Shown piece after piece: positions 9,677-17,988 of a DNA stretch of 64,000 nt. The notes beneath the pieces are model-generated. The model was given only the letters and a program-made list of their open reading frames with translations. It was not told the DNA's origin and did no database searches. Where the stretch lies: NCBI RefSeq assembly GCF_900115055.1, contig NZ_FOVD01000002.1:620001-684000 (forward strand), given 5' to 3'. The stretch's first letter is position 1, and each line of letters begins with the position of its first letter. The translations under genes were made by a program, and so were the position numbers. This DNA is from Chryseobacterium oleae (GTDB lineage Bacteria > Bacteroidota > Bacteroidia > Flavobacteriales > Weeksellaceae).

Positions 9677-10225
9677 ATGCTTTATACAATAATCAAAGCA
9701 CTGCATATCATCTTTATGGTAAGCTATTTTGCGGGAATTTTTTATCTCGTAAGAATTTTCGTTTACTATAAGGATACGGACGAATTTGCTGAAGAAAAAA
9801 AGAAAATCCTTAGAGAACAGTATACTTTCATGGCCAGAAGGCTTTGGAATATCATTACCGTTCCGGCAGGTGTGATAATGGCAGTTTGCGGAATTGTGAT
9901 GATCTTTCTTAATACCGGGCTGATGAAAATGCCGTGGTTCCATTTAAAACTTACTTTCCTGATCGGTCTTGCCGTTTATCATTACTGGTGCTGGAAAAAA
10001 GTACTGAAACTGAAAGAGTTGAACGGACAAACCATCGAAACGCCTAATATCAAACTGAGACAGGCCAACGAGATCGCTACATTTCTTCTGTTCCTTGTGG
10101 TATTTACCGTGATCCTTAAATCTTCAGTGATTGAGTACTGGTGGCAATTAATCGCCGGATTTTTCGTTCTTGTATTTCTGATCATGATGACGGTGAAACT
10201 CGTTAATAAAAAAAAGAAGGACTAA
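9677..10225 (+). CDS. hemJ: HemJ-like protoporphyrinogen IX oxidase (CopD-related membrane protein)
   Basis: A 182-residue integral membrane protein with about four or five helices. The motif TIIKALHIIFMVSYFAGIFY followed by LVRIFVYY is the HemJ signature (His in the first helix, then a W/Y-F-A-G-x-F-Y-x-x-R-x-F-V-Y stretch). A second conserved block, WFHLKLTFLIGLAVYHYW, holds further histidines and the conserved Lys. HemJ oxidises protoporphyrinogen IX in haem synthesis in organisms lacking HemG or HemY. I chose the ATG at 9677 rather than an upstream one at 9641, because the latter overlaps the preceding gene and adds an unconserved tail. The 3' side runs directly into a 7-nt repeat array. 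Confidence 0.8.
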   Translation: MLYTIIKALHIIFMVSYFAGIFYLVRIFVYYKDTDEFAEEKKKILREQYTFMARRLWNIITVPAGVIMAVCGIVMIFLNTGLMKMPWFHLKLTFLIGLAVYHYWCWKKVLKLKELNGQTIETPNIKLRQANEIATFLLFLVVFTVILKSSVIEYWWQLIAGFFVLVFLIMMTVKLVNKKKKD

Positions 10226-10348
10226 AGAGTTATAAGTTAAGAGTTATGAATGATGAGTTTTTTTGCTACCTGCTACCTGCTACCTGCTACCTGCTACCTG
10301 CTACCTGCTACCTGCTACCTGCTACCTGCAACCTAAACTCTAACCCCT
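10226..10348 (+). repeat. 7-nt-period array filling the hemJ-gldF gap, with nine perfect GCTACCT units
   Basis: Immediately after the TAA of hemJ the sequence runs as AGAGTTA, TAAGTTA, AGAGTTA, TGAATGA. From 10265 to 10327 there are nine exact head-to-tail copies of GCTACCT, then decaying heptads GCAACCT, AAACTCT, AACCCCT. The same heptad recurs, degenerated, at 12870-12911. The perfect central block suggests recent slippage expansion. Confidence 0.95.
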
Positions 10349-10358
10349 AAATAAAACT

Positions 10359-11087
10359 ATGATTGCAATTTTAAAGAAGGAACTTTGGAGTTACTTTGGA
10401 AACTGGAGCGCGTGGGTCATTATCGGCGCATTCAGTCTGATTACCGCTCTTTTCCTGTTTTTTTTCGAGAATGATTCTAATATTTTCGACATCGGAATGG
10501 CCTCTCTGCAGAGCTATTTCGTACTCGTTCCATGGCTGCTGATGTTTATTATGCCTGCATTGTCTATGAAGACTTTTGCGGAAGAACAGCAGACGGGAAC
10601 CCTGAACTGGTTGTTTTCGCAGCCTTTAAAAGTTTCAGACTTGGTAACAGGGAAGTTTCTTTCAGTGTGGATTGTTGGGGTTTTATGCCTGATTCCGTCA
10701 CTGATTTATCTTTATACCGTATATGTTTTAGGCGTTCCGGCCGGGAATATTGACCTTGGAATGACCTTCGGAAGCTATATCGGACTGATCGTGCTGATTG
10801 CAGCATTCTCAGGCGTTGGAATTCTGGCTTCTTCCTTATCACAGAATCAGATCATGGCTTACCTTTTGGGCGTTTTCATGTGTTTCATCATGTACTTTGG
10901 GATAGAGCAGCTGGCGAGCTACAAGCTTTTGGGCGGTGCCGATTTTGTTCTTCAGAATATAGGTTTTTATCAGCATTTTTTGGGCTTTACCAGAGGTCTT
11001 ATCGATTTTAAAGATGTGGCTTATTTTATTCTGATCATCGGTGCTACGTTATTATTGTCCAACCATTTTATCTCTAAAAAGAAGTAG
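10359..11087 (+). CDS. gldF: Gliding-motility ABC transporter permease GldF
   Basis: A 242-residue ABC-2 type permease with about six membrane helices. MKTFAEEQQTGTLNWLFSQPL is the conserved cytoplasmic segment of GldF/ABC-2 permeases (Glu-rich, followed by T-x-x-x-L). It is followed with 1 bp spacing by gldG, the usual gldFG order. GldA, F and G form an ABC transporter linked to gliding motility in Flavobacterium. Many Chryseobacterium keep these genes without visible gliding. No gldA is in the window. Confidence 0.9.
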   Translation: MIAILKKELWSYFGNWSAWVIIGAFSLITALFLFFFENDSNIFDIGMASLQSYFVLVPWLLMFIMPALSMKTFAEEQQTGTLNWLFSQPLKVSDLVTGKFLSVWIVGVLCLIPSLIYLYTVYVLGVPAGNIDLGMTFGSYIGLIVLIAAFSGVGILASSLSQNQIMAYLLGVFMCFIMYFGIEQLASYKLLGGADFVLQNIGFYQHFLGFTRGLIDFKDVAYFILIIGATLLLSNHFISKKK

Positions 11088-11088
11088 T

Positions 11089-12762
11089 ATGATGAAGAAG
11101 TTCAATATTAAATCTCCATTAGGGATTTTCCTGATCGCCATAGTGCCTTTGGTGATTCTGCTTACGTATTCGGGAATCAGATTAGACTTAACAAAAGAAA
11201 AAAGATATACGCTTTCGGACAGTACGGTAAAAGTGCTGGAATCTGTGAAAAAGCCGCTCACAGTAGATGTTTATCTGGAAGGAGATTTTCCGGCAAGCTT
11301 TAAACAGCTTCAGAGCGAAACCAGATTTATGCTGGAAGAGTTCAGAAAAATCAATCCGAAGATCGATTTTAAATTCATCGATCCTATTAAAACAAAAATG
11401 TCTAAGGACACGCTGATGGCGATGGGGATGCAACCTTCTGTTCTTCCGGATGTAAAAGATGGTAAGATTACACAGATTACGCTTTTCCCTTATGCTGTGA
11501 TCAAATATGATAAAAGAGGAGTGTCTATCCCGTTGGTGGTACAGCAGGCGGGAATAGATGCAGATCAGCAGCTGACCAGATCTATTGAAGGTCTTGAATA
11601 CAGTCTGGTTTCCAATATCAAGAATATCGCAGCGGATAAGAGAAAGAAAGTCGGAATCCTGGTAAATCAGGATGAGCTTGGTCCTGAAGAATTCCATGGT
11701 TTTATGCAATTGGCGCTGGAAAATTATGATGCAGGTCCAGTAGTCCCAAAAAATCAGACAGAACTTACTCTTGAAGATCTTCCGTTACTGAAGCAGATGA
11801 GCGCTTTAGTGATTGCAAAACCTAGAAAAGCATTTACAGATAATGAAAAAGTAATCCTTGACCAGTTTATTATGAACGGTGGGAAAACCCTTTGGATGAT
11901 CGATGCCGTAAACGCTGAAATGGATACGCTGACAAGATCTCAGAAAGTAATGCCTTTCCCTGTAGATATCAATATGACGGATTTCTTTTTCAATTATGGA
12001 ATCAGAATCAATCCGGCGTTGGTGAAGGATGTAAAGAAATTTGCCCTGCTGAAACTGGTAACGGGTGAAGTAGGAGGGAATCCTCAGTATACAAGCCTTC
12101 CATGGCCGTATTTCCCACTTGGAATTGCTGAAAATGATAATCCGATTACGAAAAATATCAACCCTGTAAAATTTGAATTCCCGACTTCCATCGATACATT
12201 AGGCGGAAGGAAAAACATCAAAACAAAGGTTCTTTTCGAATCCAGTGAGAGAACGCTTCTGAAGCAGGTTCCCAACTATGTGGATCTTAAAGAAATTGCC
12301 AGTGTAGACAGTCTTGGCCAAATGGAAAAACCAAGCAGACCTAAGATTTTTGCTGTTGCACTGGAAGGGAAATTCAACTCTGCCTACGCATCAAGGATTG
12401 AAAGAAAAGGATATCCGGGTTTCAAAAGCCAGAGTACTGAAAACAAAATGATCATAATTGCTGACGGAGATGTCGGAAGAAATAAAATGCACAAAGGTGA
12501 GCCGCTTCCGATGGGAATTGACCGTCTGACGAATCAGGAGTTCGGAAACGAACAGTTCCTGAGAAATGCGTTGGATTATCTCTTGGACGACAGCAATCTG
12601 ATGGCACTTAGAAACAGAAACATTGAAGAACGACTTCTCGACAGAAACCGTATCACGGAAGAAAAAGCAAACTGGCAATGGCTGAATCTACTGCTGCCTT
12701 TAGTGGTAATCGGTCTTCTGGGAGGATTATTCTTCTGGATGAGGAAAAGAAAGTTTGGATAG
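11089..12762 (+). CDS. gldG: Gliding-motility ABC transporter auxiliary protein GldG
   Basis: A 557-residue protein with an N-terminal membrane anchor (residues ~8-28), a long periplasmic GldG/ABC-type-uncharacterised domain (LDLTKEKRYTLSDSTVKVLE near the start, a typical GldG opening) and a C-terminal helix (WLNLLLPLVVIGLLGGLFFW) followed by basic residues. The start at 11089 was chosen because it follows the gldF stop by a single base. An upstream in-frame ATG at 11041 would overlap gldF with no conserved extension. It acts with GldF and GldA. A terminator follows at 12769. Confidence 0.9.
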   Translation: MMKKFNIKSPLGIFLIAIVPLVILLTYSGIRLDLTKEKRYTLSDSTVKVLESVKKPLTVDVYLEGDFPASFKQLQSETRFMLEEFRKINPKIDFKFIDPIKTKMSKDTLMAMGMQPSVLPDVKDGKITQITLFPYAVIKYDKRGVSIPLVVQQAGIDADQQLTRSIEGLEYSLVSNIKNIAADKRKKVGILVNQDELGPEEFHGFMQLALENYDAGPVVPKNQTELTLEDLPLLKQMSALVIAKPRKAFTDNEKVILDQFIMNGGKTLWMIDAVNAEMDTLTRSQKVMPFPVDINMTDFFFNYGIRINPALVKDVKKFALLKLVTGEVGGNPQYTSLPWPYFPLGIAENDNPITKNINPVKFEFPTSIDTLGGRKNIKTKVLFESSERTLLKQVPNYVDLKEIASVDSLGQMEKPSRPKIFAVALEGKFNSAYASRIERKGYPGFKSQSTENKMIIIADGDVGRNKMHKGEPLPMGIDRLTNQEFGNEQFLRNALDYLLDDSNLMALRNRNIEERLLDRNRITEEKANWQWLNLLLPLVVIGLLGGLFFWMRKRKFG

Positions 12763-12768
12763 AATATA

Positions 12769-12798
12769 TAAAAACCACCGTGAAAAACGGTGGTTTTT
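12769..12798. terminator. Terminator after gldG
   Basis: AAAACCACCGT-GAAA-ACGGTGGTTTT with a T run on the plus strand. The A-rich 5' side means it can also serve the minus-strand gene ending at 12911. Confidence 0.88.
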
Positions 12799-12869
12799 TA
12801 TTTTTGGAGTACGGAGCAGCGTTGAGGTTTTTACATTAATAAGGACGAACTTTAATCCGTTCATTCCCT

Positions 12870-12911
12870 AATCCCTGCTACCTATCACCTGCTACCTATT
12901 ATCTGCTACCT
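12870..12911 (-). repeat. Degenerate 7-nt array abutting the stop of the TonB-C-like gene
   Basis: On the plus strand the heptads are AATCCCT, GCTACCT, ATCACCT, GCTACCT, ATTATCT, GCTACCT. Read with the minus-strand gene they are AGGTAGC, AGATAAT, AGGTAGC, AGGTGAT, AGGTAGC, so the first five units after the stop each contain a stop triplet. The array touches the stop codon of the gene at 12911. Confidence 0.85.
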
Positions 12912-13345
12912 TAATATTTAAACGGAAGATTCACAATATCAATTACTTTTTCTCCTCTGTTGTTTTTTCCGGCTTCCCATTTCACCTGGTAAGTCGCTTT
13001 TTCAGCTGCTTTTTTTACTTCGCTGTTGAAAACTTCATTTTCTCCATAGGTGGAAATATTCACTACATTGCCTTCCGAGTTGACTTTCAGAATGATCTTG
13101 GTTTTTAAATCTTTACTGAGCGGCTTAAGAGCATCTGCATTTAAATTCTTTTTGACGTTTTCAATAAAGGCTTTGTTTCCTTTGGGATATTGGGCAGGAA
13201 AAGCTACCATTGGAGGCGGAGGAACAGACATATCCTGAGGCTGTCGCGACTCGAATTTATCTTTTACTTTTTCTTCTTTTTTTACTTTCTGTGCAAACCC
13301 AATTCCGAACATCAATGTCAGAATGAGTAAGATTATTTTTTTCAT
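12911..13345 (-). CDS. Small secreted protein with a TonB C-terminal-like domain
   Basis: A 144-residue protein. The start at 13345 gives the signal peptide MKKIILLILTLMFGIGFAQK. A proline-rich stretch (VPPPPMVAFPAQYP) leads into a domain resembling TonB-C (NKAFIENVKKNL, then IILKVNSEGNVVNISTYGEN, then FNSEVKKAAEKATYQVKWEAG). It lacks an uncleaved TM anchor and a long Pro/Lys spacer, so it is unlikely to be a working TonB energy transducer. Related stand-alone TonB-C proteins are common in Flavobacteriia with unknown roles. It lies just downstream of the Cys-rich peptide gene on the same strand, with a hairpin between them. Confidence 0.72.
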   Translation of the reverse strand: MKKIILLILTLMFGIGFAQKVKKEEKVKDKFESRQPQDMSVPPPPMVAFPAQYPKGNKAFIENVKKNLNADALKPLSKDLKTKIILKVNSEGNVVNISTYGENEVFNSEVKKAAEKATYQVKWEAGKNNRGEKVIDIVNLPFKY

Positions 13346-13405
13346 AATAATTGTGATTGTAGTTGAAATGATACAAATCAATGGATCATTTAAAATAGGA
13401 CATAA

Positions 13406-13439
13406 AGAATGAATAGTCTTTTGAAAAACTATTCATTCT
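13406..13439 (-). terminator. Hairpin between the Cys-rich peptide gene and the TonB-C-like gene
   Basis: AGAATGAATAGT pairs perfectly (12 bp) with ACTATTCATTCT across a 10-nt loop. The T run on the minus strand is short (TTTATG), so it may be a weak terminator or an RNA-stabilising 3' hairpin of the small peptide transcript. Confidence 0.6.
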
Positions 13440-13449
13440 CATTGTTTAA

Positions 13450-13647
13450 TTAGCACCAAAATCCACCACCGCAGGCGTAGTTATGGCAGCTTGTTCCTCC
13501 TGTTGAAGCCGGACACATTCCCCAGCCATAACTTCCGTCATCATTGGCATGGCATAATTTCCATCCGTCACAAGGAGCGGCTACTGCTGCTACAGCCCCG
13601 GTTAGGCCTCTCATTTGGTCTCTTGAAAGTTTTTTTAGATTTTTCAT
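13450..13647 (-). CDS. Small Cys-rich peptide with bacteriocin-type leader (putative RiPP or bacteriocin-like precursor)
   Basis: A 65-residue peptide. The leader MKNLKKLSRDQMRGLTGA has the pattern of Bacteroidota double-glycine-type leaders (N-terminal MKNLKKL-S/N-R, then L-T/K-G-G/A). Here the last Gly is replaced by Ala (GLTGA). The core is Gly-rich with six cysteines (Cys26, 32, 45, 54, 59, 65) and ends in GGGFWC. Peptides with this leader are commonly annotated as bacteriocin-like proteins in Chryseobacterium. No modification enzyme, C39 peptidase-transporter or immunity gene is adjacent, so export and maturation would need genes elsewhere. Six cysteines would allow three disulphides or thioether bridges (inference). 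Confidence 0.7.
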   Translation of the reverse strand: MKNLKKLSRDQMRGLTGAVAAVAAPCDGWKLCHANDDGSYGWGMCPASTGGTSCHNYACGGGFWC

Positions 13648-14165
13648 AATAATTAGTTTTTGGTTTTCCTACTCTTTTAAAGCTTTTCGGATTCCGCTTA
13701 TCTAAATCCTAAGGTAGTGAATTTTTGGGTTGCTTTTTAATTTTCAGACGAAAATTATCAAACAAATTCACTTGTAACCTGTTGCTGTATAGTGTTTTAT
13801 TGTATTGATGGTACTTTCCGCCATGTAAATGCTGATGTGAAGAAAGCTAATGTGGTATATGAAAAACTTGTGGAGTAAGATCAAAAATAAATCAAACCTT
13901 ATATTAAATACAACTTTTAATTTTTAAGATTTTTTAACCACAAATACCACAAATATTTTTCACAAATACCACTATTAAGTCATCTATATTGGTGTCATTC
14001 GTGAAAAATATTTGTGCAGTTTGTGTTTTAATAAATGCAAAGTTTTAACATAACATCGAATAGTTTAAGAAATAGAAAGAGAAAAATCAATCTTCGACTG
14101 ATTCGATGGAGCGTCTGCATAAAAGTTTTCTTAGTCTATTTGAGCTGAATCGACATTCGTATTTA
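13648..14165. other. Intergenic region with a 16-bp inverted repeat
   Basis: The promoter region of the Cys-rich peptide lies at the left. From 13948 to 14016 there is an inverted repeat: CACAAATATTTTTCAC at 13948-13963 and its exact complement at 14001-14016, with neighbouring partial copies of ACCACAAAT. I see no gene. The rest is AT-rich and featureless. Confidence 0.6.
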
Positions 14166-15080
14166 TCAATTGAACATTTTCCTGAATTCCAGCGGCGACT
14201 GATTCGTCTTCTGTTTAAACAACTTACTGAAAGACTGCGGATGCTCAAAGCCCAGTTCATAAGCAATTTCACTTACCGAAAGATGAGTGGTGCTGAGGCG
14301 TTCTTTGGCCAGCTCAATCAGTTTATTTTGGATATGCTGCTGTGTATTTTGTTGGGTATGAATGCGCAATAAAGATCCGAGATAATTGGGAGAAATATTC
14401 ATCTCTCCGGCAATGGATTTTACCGAAGGAATTCCATTTTCTATGAGATTTGCGCTGTCAAAATACCTGGAAAGCACTTCCTCAAAACGTTCCAGAAGCT
14501 CATGGCTGGATTTTTTCCGGGTGAAAAACTGCCGCTCATAAAAACGTTCAGAATAGATAAGAAGGAGCTCAATCTGCGCCGCAATCAGCTCCTGAGAGAA
14601 TTTGTCGATATTCGACTGGTATTCTTTTTCTATATTTTTCAGAACATCGACGACAATTTTTTCTTCCCTGTCTGATAGGAAAAGCGCTTCAGTGACGTTA
14701 TATTTGAAAAAGTCATACGATTTTATCTTTTTTGCAAGCGGCGTATTCCAGAGGAAATCCGGATGAACCACCAGAAGCCAACCCGTGGGTTCTACGACAA
14801 CATCAGACTTCATTTCCAGCTTCAGAAACTGAAGCGGAGAAACAAAACACAAAACGCCGGAATTAAAATCATATTCCTGCTGACCATAGTTGAACTTCGC
14901 ATTCACATTTCGCTTCAGCCCGATAGAATAAAAATTCTGAATCCATTTCAACTCATTGTCATCCATAGGGTAGTTGACCTTGCTGTAATCAATCAGACTG
15001 ATCAAAGGGTGCTCAGGATTGGGAAGATTACAAAAGGCATGAAATTCTGAAATTGAATTGAAGCGGAAGGGAGGTTTCAT
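14166..15080 (-). CDS. AraC family transcriptional regulator
   Basis: A 304-residue DNA-binding regulator. The C-terminal ~100 residues form the double helix-turn-helix of AraC/XylS: PSVKSIAGEMNISPNYLGSL is the first helix-turn-helix, and HLSVSEIAYELGFEHPQSFS followed by KLFKQKTNQSPLEFRKMF is the conserved second half. The N-terminal ~190 residues have no recognised motif and probably form a cupin-like sensing domain. It lies beside, and in the same direction as, a short-chain dehydrogenase gene, a common arrangement in Chryseobacterium where the regulator is thought to control the dehydrogenase (inference). Confidence 0.88.
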   Translation of the reverse strand: MKPPFRFNSISEFHAFCNLPNPEHPLISLIDYSKVNYPMDDNELKWIQNFYSIGLKRNVNAKFNYGQQEYDFNSGVLCFVSPLQFLKLEMKSDVVVEPTGWLLVVHPDFLWNTPLAKKIKSYDFFKYNVTEALFLSDREEKIVVDVLKNIEKEYQSNIDKFSQELIAAQIELLLIYSERFYERQFFTRKKSSHELLERFEEVLSRYFDSANLIENGIPSVKSIAGEMNISPNYLGSLLRIHTQQNTQQHIQNKLIELAKERLSTTHLSVSEIAYELGFEHPQSFSKLFKQKTNQSPLEFRKMFN

Positions 15081-15439
15081 GATGCTAATTTAATTTTTTT
15101 TGTAGAAGTATAATGTAAAAAGTAATGATGGACAAGGTACTAATGTACCAATGTAAAATGTAAAAAGTATTAATGTATTAATGATTGATGCTGTTGTTTA
15201 AGGAGTTGGTCTTTTAGTATTAGCGTTGTCATCGTGAGCATAAACTGCAGGTTTACGAACGAAGGTCACAAAGGATCTTTGTGTGGTGTAAAATGTATAA
15301 TATAAAAGTATTTATTACTAAATGCTTCGACTACGCTCAGCATGACATTTCTAATACATTATGTTCATGTGCTAAGAAAAACATATGATAGACTTGCCAT
15401 TGTCATTCTGAACATAGACAAAGGATTTAGATTTTAAAG
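15081..15439. other. Intergenic region with low-complexity repeats
   Basis: 15105-15190 holds runs of AATGTAAAAAGTA and AATGTATTAATG. From 15320 there is a TGCTTCGACTACGCTCAGCA segment, which resembles short dispersed intergenic repeats of Bacteroidota. No gene is visible. Confidence 0.45.
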
Positions 15440-16279
15440 CTATATCACCGTAGACACTGTCAGTGTTTCCCATTGTTTTGCATCGTCGGTAATGGTTTTA
15501 ATTTTTTGATCCAGCAATTCAGCGGTGCCGCTTCCCAATAAGAAATGAACCGGGGGATTCTGCTCTTCGCTGAGTGCGATGATGGCTGCTGCTCCTTTTT
15601 CGGGATCATTGGGCTGGTTGCCATTAATTTCGTTAAGGTGTGCCTGCTCGGAATTTCTCGCGGTTTCATACACTTGAATTGGGGTTTCCGGCGTTTTTAC
15701 CGAATCTTTACTTAAGAAATCTGTACGGAAATAGCCCGGATATACCACAGTGGCATACACTCCGAATTCTTTGATCTCTTCAGCCAATGCTTCAGTTAAT
15801 CCCGCTACCGCAAACTTAGTCGCACAATAGATTCCCCAGCCCGGGAAGTTCCCGGCATAGCCTCCGATTGAAGAAATATTGAATATATGTCCTGATTTTT
15901 GTTCACGAAGATAAGGAACGGTATTCCTGATGACATTCAGTGTTCCGAAGACATTGACATCGAAATTGGCTCTGGCTTCCCCGTCTCTAAGCTCTTCCAG
16001 TGTACCGATCTGCCCGTATCCGGCATTGTTGACCACCACATCAAGCTGTCCAAAATACTCTATTGTTTTTGATACCGCTGACTGTACATCGTCATTATCC
16101 GTTAAGTTCAGTTCAATCGGTAAGAATACATCAGATGTTTCTCCAATTTCTGAAATTAAAGACTGTGCATTTCTGGTAGCAGCCGCCACACGGTAGTTAT
16201 TTTCTAATAATTTTTTCACTAAGGCCAATCCCAGACCTTTTGAGGCTCCCGTTACGAACCATACTTTTTTTGTTTCCAT
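15440..16279 (-). CDS. Short-chain dehydrogenase/reductase (SDR)
   Basis: A 279-residue cytosolic NAD(P)-dependent oxidoreductase of the classical SDR type. The start METKKVWFVTGASKGLGLAL (16279) places the TGxxxGxG cofactor motif (TGASKGLG) near the N-terminus as usual. NNAGYGQIG carries the NNAG motif, and ISSIGGYAGNFPGWGIYCATK contains the catalytic Ser and YxxxK (YCATK). An upstream in-frame ATG at 16345 would add 22 residues before the Rossmann fold and is unlikely. The substrate is unknown. It is paired with the AraC regulator downstream. Confidence 0.88.
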   Translation of the reverse strand: METKKVWFVTGASKGLGLALVKKLLENNYRVAAATRNAQSLISEIGETSDVFLPIELNLTDNDDVQSAVSKTIEYFGQLDVVVNNAGYGQIGTLEELRDGEARANFDVNVFGTLNVIRNTVPYLREQKSGHIFNISSIGGYAGNFPGWGIYCATKFAVAGLTEALAEEIKEFGVYATVVYPGYFRTDFLSKDSVKTPETPIQVYETARNSEQAHLNEINGNQPNDPEKGAAAIIALSEEQNPPVHFLLGSGTAELLDQKIKTITDDAKQWETLTVSTVI

Positions 16280-16669
16280 TTTTATTGGGTTTAAATGATG
16301 GTACAAAGATCGCAGGATCGGAAAGGGTAGACGTAGCCCAATCAATGAATGATGTAATCAGATCGTGGATGAGATGGGAAAAGAAGATCTTAGGGCTTTC
16401 CAGCTGGCTCTTAATGAGGTTCAGGCCGTTGCATAAGTCCCGGGAGCTACTTATCTAACGGTCTTTACCCGCTTTGGAAGGCCATAAAGCCCCTTAGATA
16501 AGCCCCTTTATGCCGTTTGTAAACTGCCGATAGTCCCTTAATGAGCCCTGTCTACCCCCTTGGGTAAGGGGGTAGAGGTGGTTGTGGAAGGGGATCGGGA
16601 TGGTGGTAAGAGGGGATATTGATAGTTAAATGAAGATTGTAGTAAAGTTTTTGCTGTTGCCGTTATTTA
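16280..16669. other. Intergenic region, locally GC-richer, with a strong hairpin
   Basis: This stretch is unlike the rest of the AT-rich spacers. It contains repeated CCCCTTA/GATAAGCCCC words and a perfect hairpin CTACCCCCTT-GGGT-AAGGGGGTAG at 16552-16575. No convincing reading frame is visible. It marks the edge of the toxin-immunity island and could be a remnant of transferred DNA (inference). Confidence 0.4.
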
Positions 16670-17446
16670 TTAATAGGGTACTTGTAGCCAGTTGCGAATA
16701 ATGGGTGTCTTATGATATCCTTTGGTTAATTGATCAATGAGATCTTTTTCATCATTTTTATTGACACCAATTCCTAAATATGTGGAATTCTTATGGATAA
16801 GAATCATTCCTTTACGATATTGAGGATGGTTTTTATTCTTAAAATAGAAATCATATTCCCTGTTGGGTTCAGATAAAATAAACGAAAGCATTTCAAAATA
16901 ATCATCAGTTTCAAACTCTGTTTTTCCAAAATATTGAGGATGGCTAAAATATACCTCTTTAGGCTTAAATCCGACTAACCATTTTTTCATAAAATCAAAT
17001 ATGATTTCTTTATCAATGGTAGGGATGTGTATGTACAGATCCGTTAATTGAGATTCATTAATATCAGTAAAATGTTTGACAACATGTAATGTGCGATTAC
17101 CCAACCTGGGCACAATAATTTCCATTATTTTAATATAATGATCAATAGATGCAAATGATAATCCAGCCGTAAAGACTACCAGCTTGTTATTTGTTTTTAA
17201 TAAATAATAAGTATAAACCAGAAAATTTTCTATCGCTTCACATGAGTTTAAGTGATCATCTTTAAAACCAATTATATTTTCAATTTCAAGTTTTAATTTG
17301 TTTTTACCTCTTAGTCTGTCATAACTACTACCATAAATTTTAACCGCTTTTTCAATAGGAAAATTCACAGTGGTAAAATCTTTATTATTAATTAAACTTT
17401 GATAATCGCTGTCTATGTCTGTTACGAATAAATTCATGCTTTTCAA
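16670..17446 (-). CDS. Hypothetical protein, immunity-like, end of the RHS immunity array
   Basis: A 258-residue soluble protein (MKSMNLFVTDIDSDYQSL at the start, no signal peptide), acidic and rich in Lys, Ile and Asn. I recognise no family. It is the last gene of a minus-strand run of small, AT-rich genes downstream of an RHS toxin gene, which is where cognate and spare immunity genes are collected. The spacer before it (17448-17526) is a near copy of the one at 18439-18516, suggesting the array grew by modular insertion. An immunity role is inferred from position only. Confidence 0.5.
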   Translation of the reverse strand: MKSMNLFVTDIDSDYQSLINNKDFTTVNFPIEKAVKIYGSSYDRLRGKNKLKLEIENIIGFKDDHLNSCEAIENFLVYTYYLLKTNNKLVVFTAGLSFASIDHYIKIMEIIVPRLGNRTLHVVKHFTDINESQLTDLYIHIPTIDKEIIFDFMKKWLVGFKPKEVYFSHPQYFGKTEFETDDYFEMLSFILSEPNREYDFYFKNKNHPQYRKGMILIHKNSTYLGIGVNKNDEKDLIDQLTKGYHKTPIIRNWLQVPY

Positions 17447-17447
17447 A

Positions 17448-17526
17448 TGGAATCTGTATCATTGTAAATATAATGGTTCTTACTTAAAATAAAAACCACT
17501 ACGAGAGCAGTGGTTTATTTTATTTA
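17448..17526 (-). repeat. Spacer repeat A of the immunity array (paired with 18439-18516)
   Basis: It shares CTGTATCATTGTAAATATAA and a following CCACT...AGTGG hairpin with the copy at 18439-18516, about 80% identical by eye over 75 bases. Each copy combines a terminator for the gene before it with the likely start region of the gene after it. Confidence 0.8.
17490..17522 (-). terminator. Terminator of the 17524-17976 gene
   Basis: AAACCACT-ACGAGAGC-AGTGGTTT, an 8-bp perfect stem followed on the minus strand by TTTTTATTTTAAG. Confidence 0.75.
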
Positions 17527-17976
17527 AATAGTATTGTATAATTTTCCTTTTCCATGAATATCAAAATAATATTCATTTAAGTCTGCATTATCAGGCTGGC
17601 AAATAAAATAGTTAAAATTATATTTTTTTTGAAATTCCTCTACCCAATCTTTTAAGTAATCAATACTCATCTTAAAGTTAGATTCCTTCAAATCCTTTAA
17701 ATCAAAGAAAAATAAGATTTCAACTTCGTCATTATTTCGCCCTAAATTAATAAATACCCTCGGAATAATTTTCCCCTTTATATCTAAAAAATCTGTACTA
17801 ATAACAAAATCACAGTAAGAATTTGAATTGATTATATTAATCATTTCATCGAAATCTTTGATTGAATTAATTTCGGGATCAATAAAACGAGCTTCTTTGG
17901 AGTTTAACAGTAATTTTTCTAAAAAATTAAAATTCAATACAGAAAACAATCCTTTACATATTATTTCTATTAACAT
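17524..17976 (-). CDS. Hypothetical protein, immunity-like
   Basis: A 150-residue soluble acidic protein with no signal peptide and no motif I recognise. The size, acidity (many Asp and Glu) and very low GC are typical of immunity proteins of polymorphic toxins. Its start is 12 bp after the stop of the 108-residue gene (17989), so the two are co-transcribed. A role as immunity protein is inferred from context only. Confidence 0.5.
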   Translation of the reverse strand: MLIEIICKGLFSVLNFNFLEKLLLNSKEARFIDPEINSIKDFDEMINIINSNSYCDFVISTDFLDIKGKIIPRVFINLGRNNDEVEILFFFDLKDLKESNFKMSIDYLKDWVEEFQKKYNFNYFICQPDNADLNEYYFDIHGKGKLYNTI

Positions 17977-17988
17977 TTATATAGTATT

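Noticed and set aside
10265..10334. CRISPR array
   Set aside because: Units are 7 nt and head to tail without spacers, and no cas genes are present.
12911..13345. A functional TonB protein
   Set aside because: It has a cleavable signal peptide and only a short proline stretch, with no membrane anchor and long periplasmic spacer.
15320..15430. Small RNA or gene in the CTTCGACTACGCTCAGCA region
   Set aside because: This resembles short dispersed repeats of Bacteroidota; there is no promoter-terminator pair.
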